64,000 bases of DNA from Entomortierella parvispora. Lineage: Eukaryota > Mortierellomycota > Mortierellomycetes > Mortierellales > Mortierellaceae. Numbering within the stretch: the stretch's first letter is position 1; every line of letters begins with the position of its first letter. Positions 20,690 to 32,252 of this stretch are shown piece after piece. The notes under the pieces were generated by a model that made no database searches, was not told the origin of the DNA, and saw nothing but the letters and a program-made list of their open reading frames with translations. The position numbers and the translations under genes were made by a program. The stretch covers positions 806,001 to 870,000 of the forward strand of contig OY752152.1 of NCBI GenBank assembly GCA_963573315.1, written 5' to 3'.

Positions 20690-21780
20690 ATAAAAAAATC
20701 CAATGCTCTCGTTGCCCAAAAATCTCCACCACCGAGTGCGCCTTGCGCCTGTTCTAATCGCAATGGTCTATCAAAACACATTGGATGCCGCAAAAAAACG
20801 ATCAAAAGAAGTCCTACACTGCGGTTAACGATATAAAGCAGAGGTGCACGAGTTGATCATTTGCCGGTGAAACACCCACAACGATACCTCAGACGCGGCT
20901 GTTGTAGAGTCGGAGGTGGAAGCCGCAAGTAAGCAGGATCTCAGTGCTCTGTAGGTTCTTAAATGTGATCTGATAGGGCAGAGCGGCAGTGCCCCAACTG
21001 CTGAATATGTCATGGCAGTTACCCAGCCTCTCGTTTTAACGTTGTGACGATGGAACGAAAATATCGGTTCTTGGCGAGCGTGCGAGTGCTATGAGTCGCA
21101 CCATTGTGAATGCAAAGCAGCGGAGCATAGGGAGAAGATCGTAGACCCTGAATTATCAAACGCGTTGCTGCCTTATTGCAATGGAAAGTAAGTACTTGAT
21201 AATCTTTCCCTATATCATGAAATGGATGTCAAGTTTGTCAACTGCGTTTTTCTACGTCTTCAAAGGAAATCGGAAAAAGACTCGCAGCACGCAGGAGCCC
21301 TTATTCAATCAAGAGCAAGCGTTTTGCTCCTATTGAAGACAGAGCCTTATGGCGTTCGACTTACGTAAGACCCACAGGAGCAAACTCTTGTCGTCCCGGG
21401 CGGTCGGTCCTACATGTTGCCAAGTCTGTCGACCATGATAACACCAGAAAGTTAATCGTTGTCAGATGCTGGTTACATGTTGTATTCTTCTAAACACCGG
21501 CGAAGTTACCGCCGGGCCCCACATTACCTTCTTCACAGCCCACCAGGACTCTCGTGTATGGGTCAGATCTGACTTCGACATGAACCTCAAAGTTGAACGA
21601 CATCTTTGTTCAAAGTTCCATGATCCTCGAACGATATCAAAGTGTGCCGGAATATTCCACCTCTTCCAACGGGCACACCTGCCAACCAATTACCCTGGGA
21701 CTCTTGTACGGATTCTATGTGAACAAATCAGCCAGGTGCTGGCTTATATTTCTTTGAGAATGAGGGAGTCTTGAAGAGGA
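20690..21780 (+). pseudogene. Decayed copy of the zinc-finger protein
   Basis: At about 20705-20800 two frames encode QCSRCPKIS and NGLSKHIGC, which match the second finger of the intact protein (LKCLWCSS, SGLSKHIMKC) with a frameshift between them. At 21466-21774 a 102-codon open frame (LVTCCILLNTGEVTAGP to RILCEQISQ) aligns with LLTMSVILTSGEVIVGP and the following ~90 residues of the intact protein, including HxxSxVW and ERxxxSKF. The middle part is not recognisable. No intact frame spans the region. Identity is low, so the duplication is old. Confidence 0.65.
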
Positions 21781-22245
21781 GTATCGTCGAGGAAGGTTCA
21801 GGATGGCTTAAGAAGACAGCACCCTTATCTCGAGAAAATTATGGAATATCCATAGAGGCCGCAAAATTCACTTGTGCAATGCGGCCCTACAGAGCGAGCG
21901 AGATGGAAACATAGCCTGGAGTAGATAGTCTTGATAGTTCACCGTACACACGCAGTCTGTCTATACATACCATTACTACGGGTATTGTACATGTACTTTT
22001 CAGTACATAGTCAATTAGCGAAAACATGCCAGAGCAGCATCGTGGGAATTCGATCCTTTCAATATACTGGTATAAAAGAGCCTCTATGAACTAGACAAAT
22101 GGAGGAAAAGGGAGCGCTATGTGACAATGGAGGTAGGTAGGTGGGAGATAGAAGTAGGGTATAGGGATGTTGTGTGGTAAAAATTGGTTCCGCATCGTCA
22201 GCATGATGGGGGCGCGGCATTGGGGGGCCTTTTCAGCTCATAGGA
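21781..22245. other. Intergenic region
   Basis: Nothing coding is supported. It holds the 3' flank of the minus-strand coiled-coil gene. Confidence 0.4.
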
Positions 22246-24376
22246 TCACGTTGCCACTGCTGTCAGCGATGTAGATGGCGGTGGTGGGCTGAATGAGGTC
22301 GAAATGATTGTTCTTGCAGAAGAAGGTGGAGCTGTCAGAGAGTCTGCAGAGGAATTTGAGATTTTAGGGTAGACCTCATCCGTCGATAGCACGCTGTCGC
22401 TCTTGTCGTGGTGTTCTTCGTTAAAGTCTCCAGAAGATCCTTGTTCATTATCACACTGCACTTGCTCAACATGAACTTTAGATATTGAAGTTTCCTCGGT
22501 GCCTTGACCTGATTCATCCAGCTCTTCAAAGTCGCCCTCTTCAGTCCCTGGTTCGCCCTGAGCCTCTGCTTCCTCCTTGGCAGCGGCAGCGGCCTCTTCT
22601 AGAGCCTCCTTTTCATCTATTGGCAGATCATGAACATGACGAGTCAGTTAAAGCCCCAGGGTACACATGTTGTCAGTTAGCCTTCACGACAGGAGAGAGA
22701 GATGGAGCGTCGACAGCAGAGGGGAGCTTACACATGTCGTAGAGTGTCAAGACCTTGACTCCTGCTGGTTTTAACGACTGATCCAGGGCCTGTTTTGCAT
22801 CAATGACCATTTGTTCGATCGTCAAACAGAGCCGCTTGAACGTCAGTTCATCTTGTTTCTCGGCTTCCGTCAACTCGATTGCCTCGACGTTCTGAGCAAG
22901 GGCGAGGTCCGCAGCGGTAACGCCTAATTCTCCATAGTGCGATCTATTCATATGACAATTATATGAATTATGAAATTAGAAAAAACACGAGCTTTCTTTT
23001 GACAATTGCACAGGGGTGTTCTCGATGGTAGCACGAGAATCAGCACCCAACTTCTCGTCGTCCCCCTTTCTTCCTTCCGACCCTTGTCCTCAGAAATCAA
23101 AACAACAACAACAACAACAATAACAACAACAATGAAAAAACACTCACGACTGCATCCGAATCTTGAGTTCTTGCATCTCGCTTGCCTGTTTCCGGATCGT
23201 GGCCTCCAGTGAAGAGTTGATGGAAAGCAAAGACGCGTTCGAGATTTCAAGATCGGCAATCTTGCGTCTCGTCCTCGCTGCCTCCTCAGCTCTTCGATTC
23301 TCTTCAGCCAGCTTTGTCGCCGCAGCCGTTGCCGAGGCGTTGGAAAGGGTCGATCCCGCAGACTTGACAGATCGAACAGTGGATTGTAGTTGCTGCTGTT
23401 GGTATTGGTGTTGGTTAGAGATTCCAGAAACAGCCGAGATACCGCTGACCATCGAGCCACCATCGTCCCCTCCTCCATTTCCTGTTTGTCGCACGGAAAG
23501 CAAGGAAGAGGCTGGATTTGTTGTGATCGAAGTAAAGCCGTTTCCTGTGGATGGAGCTGAATCAACCTTGATCGAGGCGCCCGCGGCGATCCTCATGGGC
23601 TTGACATGTGTGGGTGTGGTGGTCCCACTATTGTTGTTGCTGCTGCCGTTGCTCAACCCCACAGTGCTGGATGAGGTTCGAGTCCTCATCTGTTGTTTGC
23701 TGCCTTGTCCAGACGAGGGAGAGTACACGGATCCGGCAGAAGTATGGCGACCCAAAGATCCAAACGGTCCGTTACTGCTATTTCCTCCTGAAAACAGATG
23801 CATCTCGTCTCCTGCGCGATCAGAGTCTTCCGATATGGTCCCGTCATCAGATGTAACAGAACCGCCAGTCGCGACAACTGCCGCCGTCGCTGCCGATGTC
23901 GCTGTTACTCTTGCTCCAGAGACTCCTGTTATCGTACTGTTGCTGCTACCGGTAGTGCTCCTGTAAGATGCGTTTGTAGCCACAGAGTTGGAGGATCGAC
24001 CTCTATTCACAGAAGAAAGTCGAGGTGGTGCTGTGCTGTTGTTGTTGCTAGTGACATTGTGGCCCATGGCGTTACTGGAGGTCATGTAGGCCACATTCGG
24101 ATAGGATCCTCCTTGACTTCCACTGCTGCTGCTGATATTGGACGAGTAGGACGAGGATCCGTTACCGCCACCGTTCGAGCCCATGACGATCGGCCGTCCA
24201 GAGGATGACACGGTAGAGGATCCGCCAGAATAAGAGACGGGTTTGGAAGGGCTTTGGAAAGAGGCTGCCATGGATGAGATATCCATCTGGGCCATACTTG
24301 CGACCTTTCTTCTTGGCGCGGTGCCCATGGGAACAGCAGGGTTCGCGTTCCTGGACGTGGGTCTAGCAGTATTCAT
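22246..24376 (-). CDS. Ser/Gly/Asn-rich protein with a coiled coil, unknown function
   Basis: Three minus-strand exons, 24376-23148, 22943-22732 and 22616-22246, join in frame to 603 residues. Residues 1-340 are Ser/Thr/Asn/Gly-rich and disordered. About 350-410 is a coiled coil (KLAEENRRAEEAARTRRKIADLEISNASL and on, with heptad-like spacing). Exon 2 encodes a helical segment (LTFKRLCLTIEQMVIDAKQAL). The tail is acidic, then Ser/Pro-rich. The start at 24376 is the first Met followed by protein-like sequence; an upstream in-frame Met at 24673 opens a low-complexity leader. A cytoskeletal or polarity scaffold is possible, but I do not recognise the family. Divergent from the cytochrome b5 gene. 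Confidence 0.68.
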
Positions 24377-25615
24377 GACGGCTACGTCTTTGTGTGTTTT
24401 TGTTGTTGGTTGGGCAGGTGGATGCGTTGACGAGGATCTTTCGGAATGAGTCGCTGCAGACGTGTTGTTGACTTTGGTGGGGAAGGAAGGGTCGAGTGTC
24501 TTCCCAGTGTGGTTATGCCGTTGGCAGATGGAAGCAATGGCAACACAAATAAATGGGGGGTGAGGGATAAAGGACGAGTTGGATTGGATTAGATTGGGAA
24601 GAGAAATAAAAAAAAAATAAAGAGTAAAAGAGTGGAGAGGCGAGGAGAGGAGAGAGAGAGTTGGAGAGAGCACAAAGAAGAGAGATGAGTGATTGTAATA
24701 TGCGACTCACTCGTCCCTTTGGAGGATGGTGCTCATCCGCTCTGAAGGATGGGTTAGGTCAGGGGGGAGGAAGGTCAGGGAAGGGAAGGGAAGGGAAGGA
24801 ACGAAAAGAAAAGAACAGAAAAGGATGGACGGATGGATGGATGGATGGATGGTGCGGCACTAACGAGGATGTGCAAAGAGATGTAAGAAGGGATGAAGGA
24901 AGGGATCAGGTGTGGGAGTAATCGGGCAAAGAAAGGAGAGAGTGGAGAAGACAAGGTGTGTTGGGAAGGAAACACAAGAAGAGAAGAAAGACCCTTGTCC
25001 AAGGAAAAGGTGCTTGTTGCAAGGCAAGGCAGGTGCTTTCTGGTGGGTGGGTGGATGCAGAAGGAGGGATGGGGGAGAGAGAGAGAGCGGGAGAACACAC
25101 AGATAGGACGATGGATGGCAGCATGGGCCATGCTTGCTGCTGCGTGGGGTGGGTGCCATGCGACACTTTCCTTGGCCCCTCCTTTCTGTTCCTGTCCCCT
25201 TGACGCGTCTGGGGAAGGAGGGAAGGAAGGAAGAGTGCAGCACACACACACACATGGCCGCATTGGATCCAACCCCTTTGTCTCTTTTATTCTTCTATCA
25301 TCATCCTCGCTGTCGACACCATGGCCAGTCCGACGCGCCAAGGTCAAGACGCTCCAGGGCTCCATCGTGTGTATCTCTATCATCCAAAGATGGACGCTGA
25401 CAAAGAGGGACGAACAAAGACGACGCACAGAGCAGAATCGCTGTTGTTTTTATTTCCTTTATTTCTTCTTGTCTTTCCTTCTCCACTCCTCCATTTCCTC
25501 CATTCAATCCATCTTTTTCATTCTCTCCCCTTGTCTTCATTATTGCTTCAAATCCTCATTGTCCTGATCTCTGACTCGACTTGATTCCTTCCTCCTCATT
25601 CCCTAGCACATAATA
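24377..25615. promoter_or_regulatory. Shared divergent promoter region with purine/pyrimidine tracts
   Basis: About 1.24 kb between divergent genes. It contains GGGAA-type repeats (24770-24800), GGATGGATGG repeats (24822-24852) and a CT-rich tract (about 25440-25540) just before the cytochrome b5 gene. Long open frames here on both strands follow from the composition bias. Confidence 0.45.
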
Positions 25616-26917
25616 ATGTCCTTCTTCCTCAGTGCCATCAAGGACTACGTCTACCCAGCCGCAGAGTCGGATGCATCCTCCGCCAATGCCGATCCCAATG
25701 CAACAGCCCCAGAGTCCGCCCCTTCCTCCAACCCCTACAGCAGCACCACCCCTGCCTCCGAGAGGATCATTGTCCAGCCTCCTTCGTCCTCCCTCACTGT
25801 GCCTTCAGTCTCTCTCAACTCGCTGCAGCCACCTACCATCACAGCCTCGTCCGACTCGGACGACGAGCAGGATTCAGACAATGAAAAGATTCAAAGCACG
25901 CCCAATCTCCAAGCATCATCCCCTTACGCTGCCTCTGCTGCCGCTGCAGCCTCGGTCGCGGCAGGAAACCCAACCCCCTCCATGACGCTGTCCACTGCCG
26001 AGGATCCAGATGGTAAGGAAGCTGTTGTTTTGAGTAGACAGCACTCGCAGCAACAGACACCAACAGATAGGGCATACGAAGGCACAGCACAGCAACTCCT
26101 TTTTTTCCGAATGATTTGCGCAGCGTCCCTGTGTGTTTTTTTACTTTTCCATCTGTCGGCTCTCGACTTTGCCGCAAATGATTGACCGTTGCTGAAAAAG
26201 TAAATGACGAAAGGGCTGACATTGTTTCTTTGTTTTTTTCCTTCCCTGGTCTGGTCCTTGCTTTTATTTCTTGTAGAGGAAACACCAAGCTTCCCAGCTC
26301 TCAATGGCCCCCAGAGACTGGCAGCCTGCGCCACAGATCCAAAGTCAAGAAGGCGGATTAAATTTGCATTGGCCCCAGGACACTCTCCCATGGACTGGGC
26401 TCGACTCACCAGTTCTGGAACGGATCTTCGGGTAAGAGAAACGCGACGACAACTGCTCCCATTCTGACGGATATGAAAAAGAGAGACAAATCAACAACAA
26501 AAAGTAATCTTGAGACAACCGATTTTCTTGCTACTTGTAGGGAGTTCCCATGATGGGACGGTATACCCTGGCCGAGGTCAAAACCCATAACCGATATGAT
26601 GATGCATGGACAGTTCTCAACGGAAAGGTCTACAACATTACGCCTTACCTTCCCTTCCATCAGGGCGGCGAAAAGGAGCTCATGCGATGTGCAGGACGAG
26701 ATGGCACACGGCTCTTTAGTAAGTCTTTTGTTTTCCGATCCTATCTCTCCTTTTTCCCAGGTACGAGTCCAAAACTAACCCTTTTGCTCTTTGATATCCT
26801 CTTGAAATGAAATTAGATTTGACGCACAAGTGGGTCAATTACGATTACATGCTCAAGGAATGCCAAGTCGGGTTCTTGGTCAACGAGGCCCCAGCTTCCT
26901 ACCAATTGACGGCATAG
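25616..26917 (+). CDS. Cytochrome b5 domain protein, NCB5OR (CYB5R4) N-terminal type
   Basis: Four exons, 25616-26012, 26277-26431, 26541-26718 and 26817-26917, give 276 residues. Residues 1-130 are Ser/Ala/Pro-rich. The motif [20 protein letters not shown] (about 163-182) is the lead-in that precedes the b5 domain in NCB5OR. The b5 domain (about 190-265) has the haem ligands His224 (in HQGG) and His247 (in [11 protein letters not shown]), 23 residues apart as in the human protein. The usual HPGG is HQGG here. The CS and reductase domains of animal NCB5OR are absent and the protein ends soon after the b5 domain, so it probably accepts electrons from a separate reductase, perhaps for lipid desaturation. 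No membrane segment seen. Confidence 0.85.
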
Positions 26918-27125
26918 CACGAACTCTGGTCATTGCATTCCCGATACCTGTCCATAGACTGCGACTGCTATATCCTCCATTAAAAATATTGGACACCCCT
27001 CCCCCCTCTCTCTATCTATCTCTTTCTCCTAACCCCAGCTCACGGTGTTTTGATATTAACATCTAGAGAAGAATTACTATTTTTTATGGAATGCTAAGTA
27101 GGTATGTATGCCTTGGAGAATATGT

Positions 27126-28526
27126 CTAGTACGGGGTAGACCGTGCTGACCTGCCTTCTGATCTAGCTTGCAGCGGCGATCCATGCCTGGAGGACGCGCT
27201 GGCGGCCTGAAGGGGAACCGTTTCCTGAGTCGCTGCATTGGCCGTCCACAAGCCCAGCTTTGCATCCTCTCCACCAGAGTATAAAATCCCGCGACGAGAA
27301 TCCCAGCATGCGCTCCTGACAATCTCACTATGTCCGCCGCTCAGCACTTGACAGAGTTGAAGTGAGGTCGCATTGACGTGTAAAATGTTGATGTTTCCCC
27401 TAAAAGACAAGAAACGTAAAAAAAAAAAAAGGTCAGTCCATGATGAAATAAAAGGCAATTGGGTCCAAAGCTGCGGATGCATTCGAACAAAAGAAAAAAA
27501 AAAAAGAGAATTGTTCAAGTCCTTACTCGTTCGATCCAGAGAGCAAAAAGAGACGTCCAGACTCTGCCTCATATTGACAGTCGATACCATAGTCCAAGGT
27601 CAATCCCAAGGCAGGTTGACTGACCCCTCTGATATCGCCGAAATGATGAATAGCGTCTGCATCCTCTGCATTCCAAAGCGACAGGGTTTCCATATGACTC
27701 AAGCAATAAATGTATTCCGATTGAGGACCGAAATAACCAATCTTGTTGATACTCGATCCAGTGTTGGACACGACCATGATACCTTCGTCCTCATCCATGT
27801 CGGTCAAATCAAACTGACAAATCAATCCGTCCACTGACCCAGTCATCAAACGGGAAGCGTTGGTCGGGTGGAATTTGACGTTTGTGATATCGTCACTGTG
27901 CGACTCTGCATAGGTGCTGATCAACTTTGAAGGGTTCCTGGCGTCCCAGAAATGAATGCTGGCGTCATACTCGACCAGTTCTGTGCCTGCGGCCAAGATG
28001 GATTCTGACAGATTCAAATCGAACGAAAGCAACGGGCTGTTGTTTGGTGCTATTCCAAATACAAAAAAATAGAGATAGGAAAAAACAATTGAGTCAGGAT
28101 AACATTTTCTCGCTCACGACTATCGGTCCTCTCCTATTCCTTCTATTCTGTGTATCCGTGTTGATCAAAGGGGGGTTTCACTCTACCTGTAAAGACTTGG
28201 ACAGGTGCACCCTCCGTCCGGAGATCCCACACGGCGACACGTCCGTCCTTGGAAGAGGACATGACAAGGTGTTCGCCATGGGGTTTAATCTGCGAGATGG
28301 AGTCGGTGTGGAATTGGAGCACGTTCTTGATGGCGAGGGTCTGGGGGTTGTAGAGTTTGATCTGGTGATTGGATGCAGAGACGATCAAGTTGTTGCTGTT
28401 GGCGGCAATGTCAAAGATGTAAATGTCACCATGCGAGAAGGCCGAGCTCTGACGCAAGGCTAGGGGAGGCTGGATCAGCGCTGGCTCATAAGTGATGGGG
28501 ATCTGGGGAGGCAGGCCGTCGTTCAT
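27126..28526 (-). CDS. WDR89: WD-repeat protein, WDR89 orthologue
   Basis: Three minus-strand exons, 28526-28187, 28049-27527 and 27399-27126, give 378 residues (human WDR89 is about 387). WD-type repeats: DIAANSNNLIVSASNHQIKLYN, SSSKDGRVAVWDLR, DASIHFWDARNP, TGSVDGLICQFDL and, near the C-terminus, the WDR89-typical GGHSEIVRSACWDSRRGILYSGGEDAKLGLW. DLRDLY-type inter-repeat patterns and the short basic tail also fit. It probably folds as one seven-bladed propeller acting as a scaffold; no molecular role is established that I know. It converges with the cytochrome b5 gene, 208 bp between the stop codons. Both introns have canonical ends and the frame is preserved. Confidence 0.82.
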
Positions 28527-28699
28527 GGTTCAGGGTTCGTCCACAGGAATGAGGGGGATGAGGGGGGGGGGGGGGATCAATCAGAAAAGAAAAGAGCGTG
28601 CGTGCAGTCGAGGAATCATGCATTTCTTTTTTTTTCTGTCGTGCGCCACCAACCCACGCTCTTCAAAAAAAAAAAAAAAAAAAAATCGCGACAAACATC

Positions 28700-29858
28700 G
28701 CGAGGGGCAGTCACTCATATCTACATACAATAGTGTGAGCATGTCCGTCTTCAAACGATCCATATCCTCGTCTATCAAGCAGATCGCCACAGATATCTCG
28801 CCATTGGGGGCCTGGGACATCAAGTACATCAAACTGGTAAACGGCACAAACTTGGGTCTTCTCATCTCAACGGACTCCATGTTAAAGTCCAGGTTCCAGC
28901 AGCCATCGACCTAGGCCCAGGAACTCAGCATCAGGTCCAAGGACAGGTTCAATTCGCCCACAACATGGATTCTCGTCTTGTCTTCAACCCGGCTCATAAG
29001 TCTAGCCATGGCCATGGTTTGCTCCGCCAGCTTCTTTCTACTCAGGGGTCCTTGGAGGCGGGAAGCAATGACACCCAGGGGCTCGCACCTGGCCCACTTT
29101 CAAGGTATTGTTGACCATGTTTTGGACCATACTAGGGTACTTGGGATCTAAACCCATAGCGCTGCGAATGTGCACGGCGCATGAGAAAGTGGCCTTGTTG
29201 GTCAAGGGTAGACGCATGCTGCGCGCACCCATGATGGACTGCCAGTTCAAAGCAGTGAGCGTGTCGTCTGTCGAAATAAAGTCCGAGGTCACAGTCTCTG
29301 TAGCGACCTTCTTGAGAGAGGAGAGCGAATCAAAGCAAAAGTAGGCCCAGCTGAGGAGCCTTATGTCACAGACGCAGCCCATGCGATGATTACATGGCGA
29401 CAATCATAGCTCCGCACAATTCCCATGCGAATTCCTTTTTTCTTTATACACGCACATCCTGAGGGGGGCTACTTTACGGAAATCATCGGTTTTCTTAGCA
29501 GGATTTCAATATGGGGAGTGGTTACCAACCCGGTTGCCGAGATTTAGGGATTTTTTAGGGGTTTGTTAGGGTTTTTTAGGGTTTTGATTTTTTTGAGCCC
29601 AAATCCCATGTAAAGCTGTTTCTTAATCGCATGAGCTGTGTAGGTGACATAAGGACACCCGGCCCAGCTGGCGGGAGGTGGAGATGGAGGTAGAAGTAGA
29701 GGGGTTGCTGCTATGGCATCCGAGTTGGCGTCCGTGACGGGGGTGGGCTTGGCCAATAACTCCTCTAGTCCAGTCTTTTGGCAATCGTCCAGCAATGGAA
29801 TAGTTAGTTCGTGTGCAACATTGACACTATCAAGCTCTTTGGTGGGGGATATCCTCAT
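28700..29858 (-). pseudogene. Decayed BAHD-type acyltransferase
   Basis: On the minus strand, three separated pieces are in family order. The N-terminal piece is 29858-29620 (RISPTKELDSVNVAHELTIPLLDD). The middle piece is about 29350-29090 (FDSLSSLKKVATE, STDDTLTALNWQSIMGARSMRLPL, KATFSCAVHIRSAMGL). The C-terminal piece is about 29040-28735 (RRPKFVPFTSLMYLMSQAPNGEISVAICLIDEDMDRLK). This is the fungal transferase family (PF02458 type). The segment that should carry the HxxxD catalytic motif is missing and replaced by AT-rich sequence with TTAGGG-like runs. An in-frame stop lies before the last piece, and the DFGWG motif is absent. It cannot make an active enzyme. Confidence 0.75.
29541..29590. 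repeat. Degenerate TTAGGG-like tract inside the acyltransferase relic
   Basis: Four TTAGGG or TTTAGGGG-like units separated by irregular T runs (TTTAGGGATTTTTTAGGGG and on). Spacing is irregular, so it is telomere-like rather than a true telomere array. Confidence 0.55.
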
Positions 29859-30602
29859 GGTGACATGCTCTGTTCAAAAGATCCATTGCGACGTCCTGAC
29901 CAATCATATCCATGACCTGATGTTGTCTCGCAAAACTTAGCAAGAGTCCTCTCTCCACAAACTTTCCGCCCTATTCATTTCTGCCGAAAAAAAACCCCCC
30001 CCTCCAAACTCAAACGGATCCAAGCATGCATCCGCTCGAAAATGGAAATCGTACTCCGATATGTTCTTGCGGGTGGGCGTCCGTTTCCTACGCTATCCCC
30101 CTCCTTTCCTTTTCCGACGCGTCCCAAAATGAAAATGAAAACTCCCACATAAAGATGTTTTACAAGAACTTAATAATTAGCTAGAAAAGAGAGATGTAGT
30201 AGACTATATAAAACGCAAAAACTCTAGGCGCAAGGAAAGAGGGGAGGAAAAGCTATACGATCGAAAGAGAAGATGGAGGGATCCATTCCGGTATCCATCC
30301 TCTGTTCCCTTTCTTTTTTTCTTTTGGGTGGCTATAACAAAGGTGCTAGAAAGAGTGATGAGCAAGAACAACGAATACGAGAAAAAGTAAAGAAAATGAA
30401 TTAGAAGCAAAAAAAAAAAAAAAAGGCACTGCAAACGAAAACGAAACGAAACAAGGAAGCAAAATAGAAACGAGTAAACAGACACATTCTCTTCTCTTTC
30501 TCTTTCACTGAGAAAAAGGCCCACTAGGCTATTTTCGCGTCCCTCTCGCGTCTCTGATCCATCTGGAGGCGGTGGCTCTTTTTTTCCTTTTTCTTTTCGC
30601 TC
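29859..30602. other. 3' flank of the WOPR gene and intergenic DNA
   Basis: AT-rich, with A and T runs (for example 30411-30424). Open frames on the minus strand are Phe/Ser-rich composition artefacts. No gene is supported. Confidence 0.4.
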
Positions 30603-32252
30603 CTATGGCGAAACGCTGTGCTCATTGTGTTGACCACCGTTGCCATGGTCACCCAGGGAGCCCATGGAAGCACTGGGGTAAGGTGCGTATCCTCCAAGAT
30701 CACTCCAAGGTTGGGTCGAAGGGGGCATTGCTGGGTGAGAGTAATGTGATTGTGGCTGTTGTTGCTGATGTGAGTTCTGCTGAGAAGTTGAATGGCTGAT
30801 CTGTGGCGACGACGAGTGGTTAGAGAAGCCACCAAAAGTCGAAGGCTGCGTGGGCGCAGGAGAGTGATAACCCATTGAGAACCCGAAATCATTGCCATTG
30901 CTATTGTTGCTGTTTGTATTGCTGTTGCCATTGCTGTGGTTGCCATTGGGGATAGTCGTCCCGCTTGAATTTGACATCATCAAAGTGGCTGATCCAGTAC
31001 CGTATGAAAGATTGCTATGACGCGGTTGCTGCTGTTGTTGTTGTTGGTGATGTAGGGAGTGTTGCTGTGTTTGTTGCGATTGTTGTGGGTGGTGGGTTGA
31101 TTGTTGTTGGGGAGCGGCAGGGTAGGGCATGAAAGGTTGGCTGCGAGGCATGTATCGAAGAGAAGAAGGCGTGCCCGATGTGTTATCACCGCCCGCTGCG
31201 CTTGGGACGGACCCATACGCAAAGTTGTTTGTATAATAAGGATTGTGTGGGGTGCTTTGATGTTGCTGCTGATGATGTTGAGGGGCCCCGGCACCAAGGT
31301 GAGCCATGGTATGATAGCCACCCTGGGGCGTGTGCAGCGGATGGTGCGATTGTGCAGAGTGGTATGGTTTTGAAAACACGTCCAGGGATGACAGGTCATT
31401 TTCAAGCTTGGGTCGCACACCGTAGCCTGTGGGTCCAAAGTCGGGTGTAGAGCCATTCATGGAGTGCGCGAACGCACCGTTGGGGGTGCGAGGACTGTGG
31501 TTAGATGCGGGCGAATGCATGTGGTCTGCCACTAGAAAACAGGGAAAACAAATCAAAACAGTCAACGTCCGTGGTTCAATTTGACCGTTGCGTGCATGCA
31601 TGGAGGGCTGGATGGTTTGAAAAGTAAAAAAAAAGGGGATCAAAGGCTTACAGTGGTCATAGGACTGCTCAACATTGGGAGGGATGCGGAAGTTTTGCTT
31701 CATCAGGAACTCGGGGCTGATATCCAAGCTTGCCAGTTCTGGGACAGAGGAAGGGGTTCTCAAGCGACCGGCGAGGACATCATCCTTTGAGTAATACGAG
31801 ATCAAATGCTGCGATACGCCATTGACAACGATAGACATTGTCTTCTTGATCAGGCCGTTCTTTTTGAACCTGTACGAGTTTGTCAGGGATCCGACCAGGG
31901 CACGTTCCTTGTTCTTCTCAATGGCCGTCTCGGGGTCGCTGGAGCTGGAACGGGAGGCACGGTCGATGGGCGAGGCGTCTTTCTTGCCGCTGTTACGCTT
32001 GTCCAATTCACGGTAGACTAAAAAATTGCCCAGGATGCGCGAAGGGGACCAGACAAGTCCGTCCGTCCACCGCTTGATGCCAGATTCACGCTCGTCAAAG
32101 ACAAAGACAGTTCCAGATTCAACAATGCGGCGCTCCTTTTCTTGCAATCGACGGCAGATCCGAGGCAAGAGCCCGCGACGACAGGCCTCAAAGATCAAGA
32201 GGGTGTCCTGTGTCGTCTCAATGTATCCATGAAAAGTCTCGACGATGCTCAT
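30603..32252 (-). CDS. WOPR (Gti1/Pac2) family transcription regulator
   Basis: Two minus-strand exons, 32252-31652 and 31531-30603, give 509 residues; the 120-bp intron has a GTAAGC donor. The WOPR DNA-binding domain occupies about residues 1-190. WOPRa is ETFHGYIETTQDTLLIFEACRRGLLPR to GIKRWTDGLVWSPSRILGNFLVYREL, and WOPRb is RFKKNGLIKKTMSIVVNGVSQHLISYYSKDDV. This is the Wor1/Ryp1/Sge1 family that controls morphological switching, sporulation and, in pathogens, virulence programmes. The residues after 200 are His/Gln/Asn/Ser-rich, as in other members, and probably activate transcription. The gene starts directly with the domain (MSIVETFHGYI), typical of the family. The region upstream is exceptionally long (see 32253-38328). 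Confidence 0.92.
   Translation of the reverse strand: MSIVETFHGYIETTQDTLLIFEACRRGLLPRICRRLQEKERRIVESGTVFVFDERESGIKRWTDGLVWSPSRILGNFLVYRELDKRNSGKKDASPIDRASRSSSSDPETAIEKNKERALVGSLTNSYRFKKNGLIKKTMSIVVNGVSQHLISYYSKDDVLAGRLRTPSSVPELASLDISPEFLMKQNFRIPPNVEQSYDHCKPLIPFFFTFQTIQPSMHARNGQIEPRTLTVLICFPCFLVADHMHSPASNHSPRTPNGAFAHSMNGSTPDFGPTGYGVRPKLENDLSSLDVFSKPYHSAQSHHPLHTPQGGYHTMAHLGAGAPQHHQQQHQSTPHNPYYTNNFAYGSVPSAAGGDNTSGTPSSLRYMPRSQPFMPYPAAPQQQSTHHPQQSQQTQQHSLHHQQQQQQQPRHSNLSYGTGSATLMMSNSSGTTIPNGNHSNGNSNTNSNNSNGNDFGFSMGYHSPAPTQPSTFGGFSNHSSSPQISHSTSQQNSHQQQQPQSHYSHPAMPPSTQPWSDLGGYAPYPSASMGSLGDHGNGGQHNEHSVSP

Noticed and set aside
24775..25567. Open frames of over 200 codons in both directions in the divergent promoter
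   Set aside because: Composition-driven by GA/CT tracts; true starts are at 24376 (minus) and 25616 (plus).
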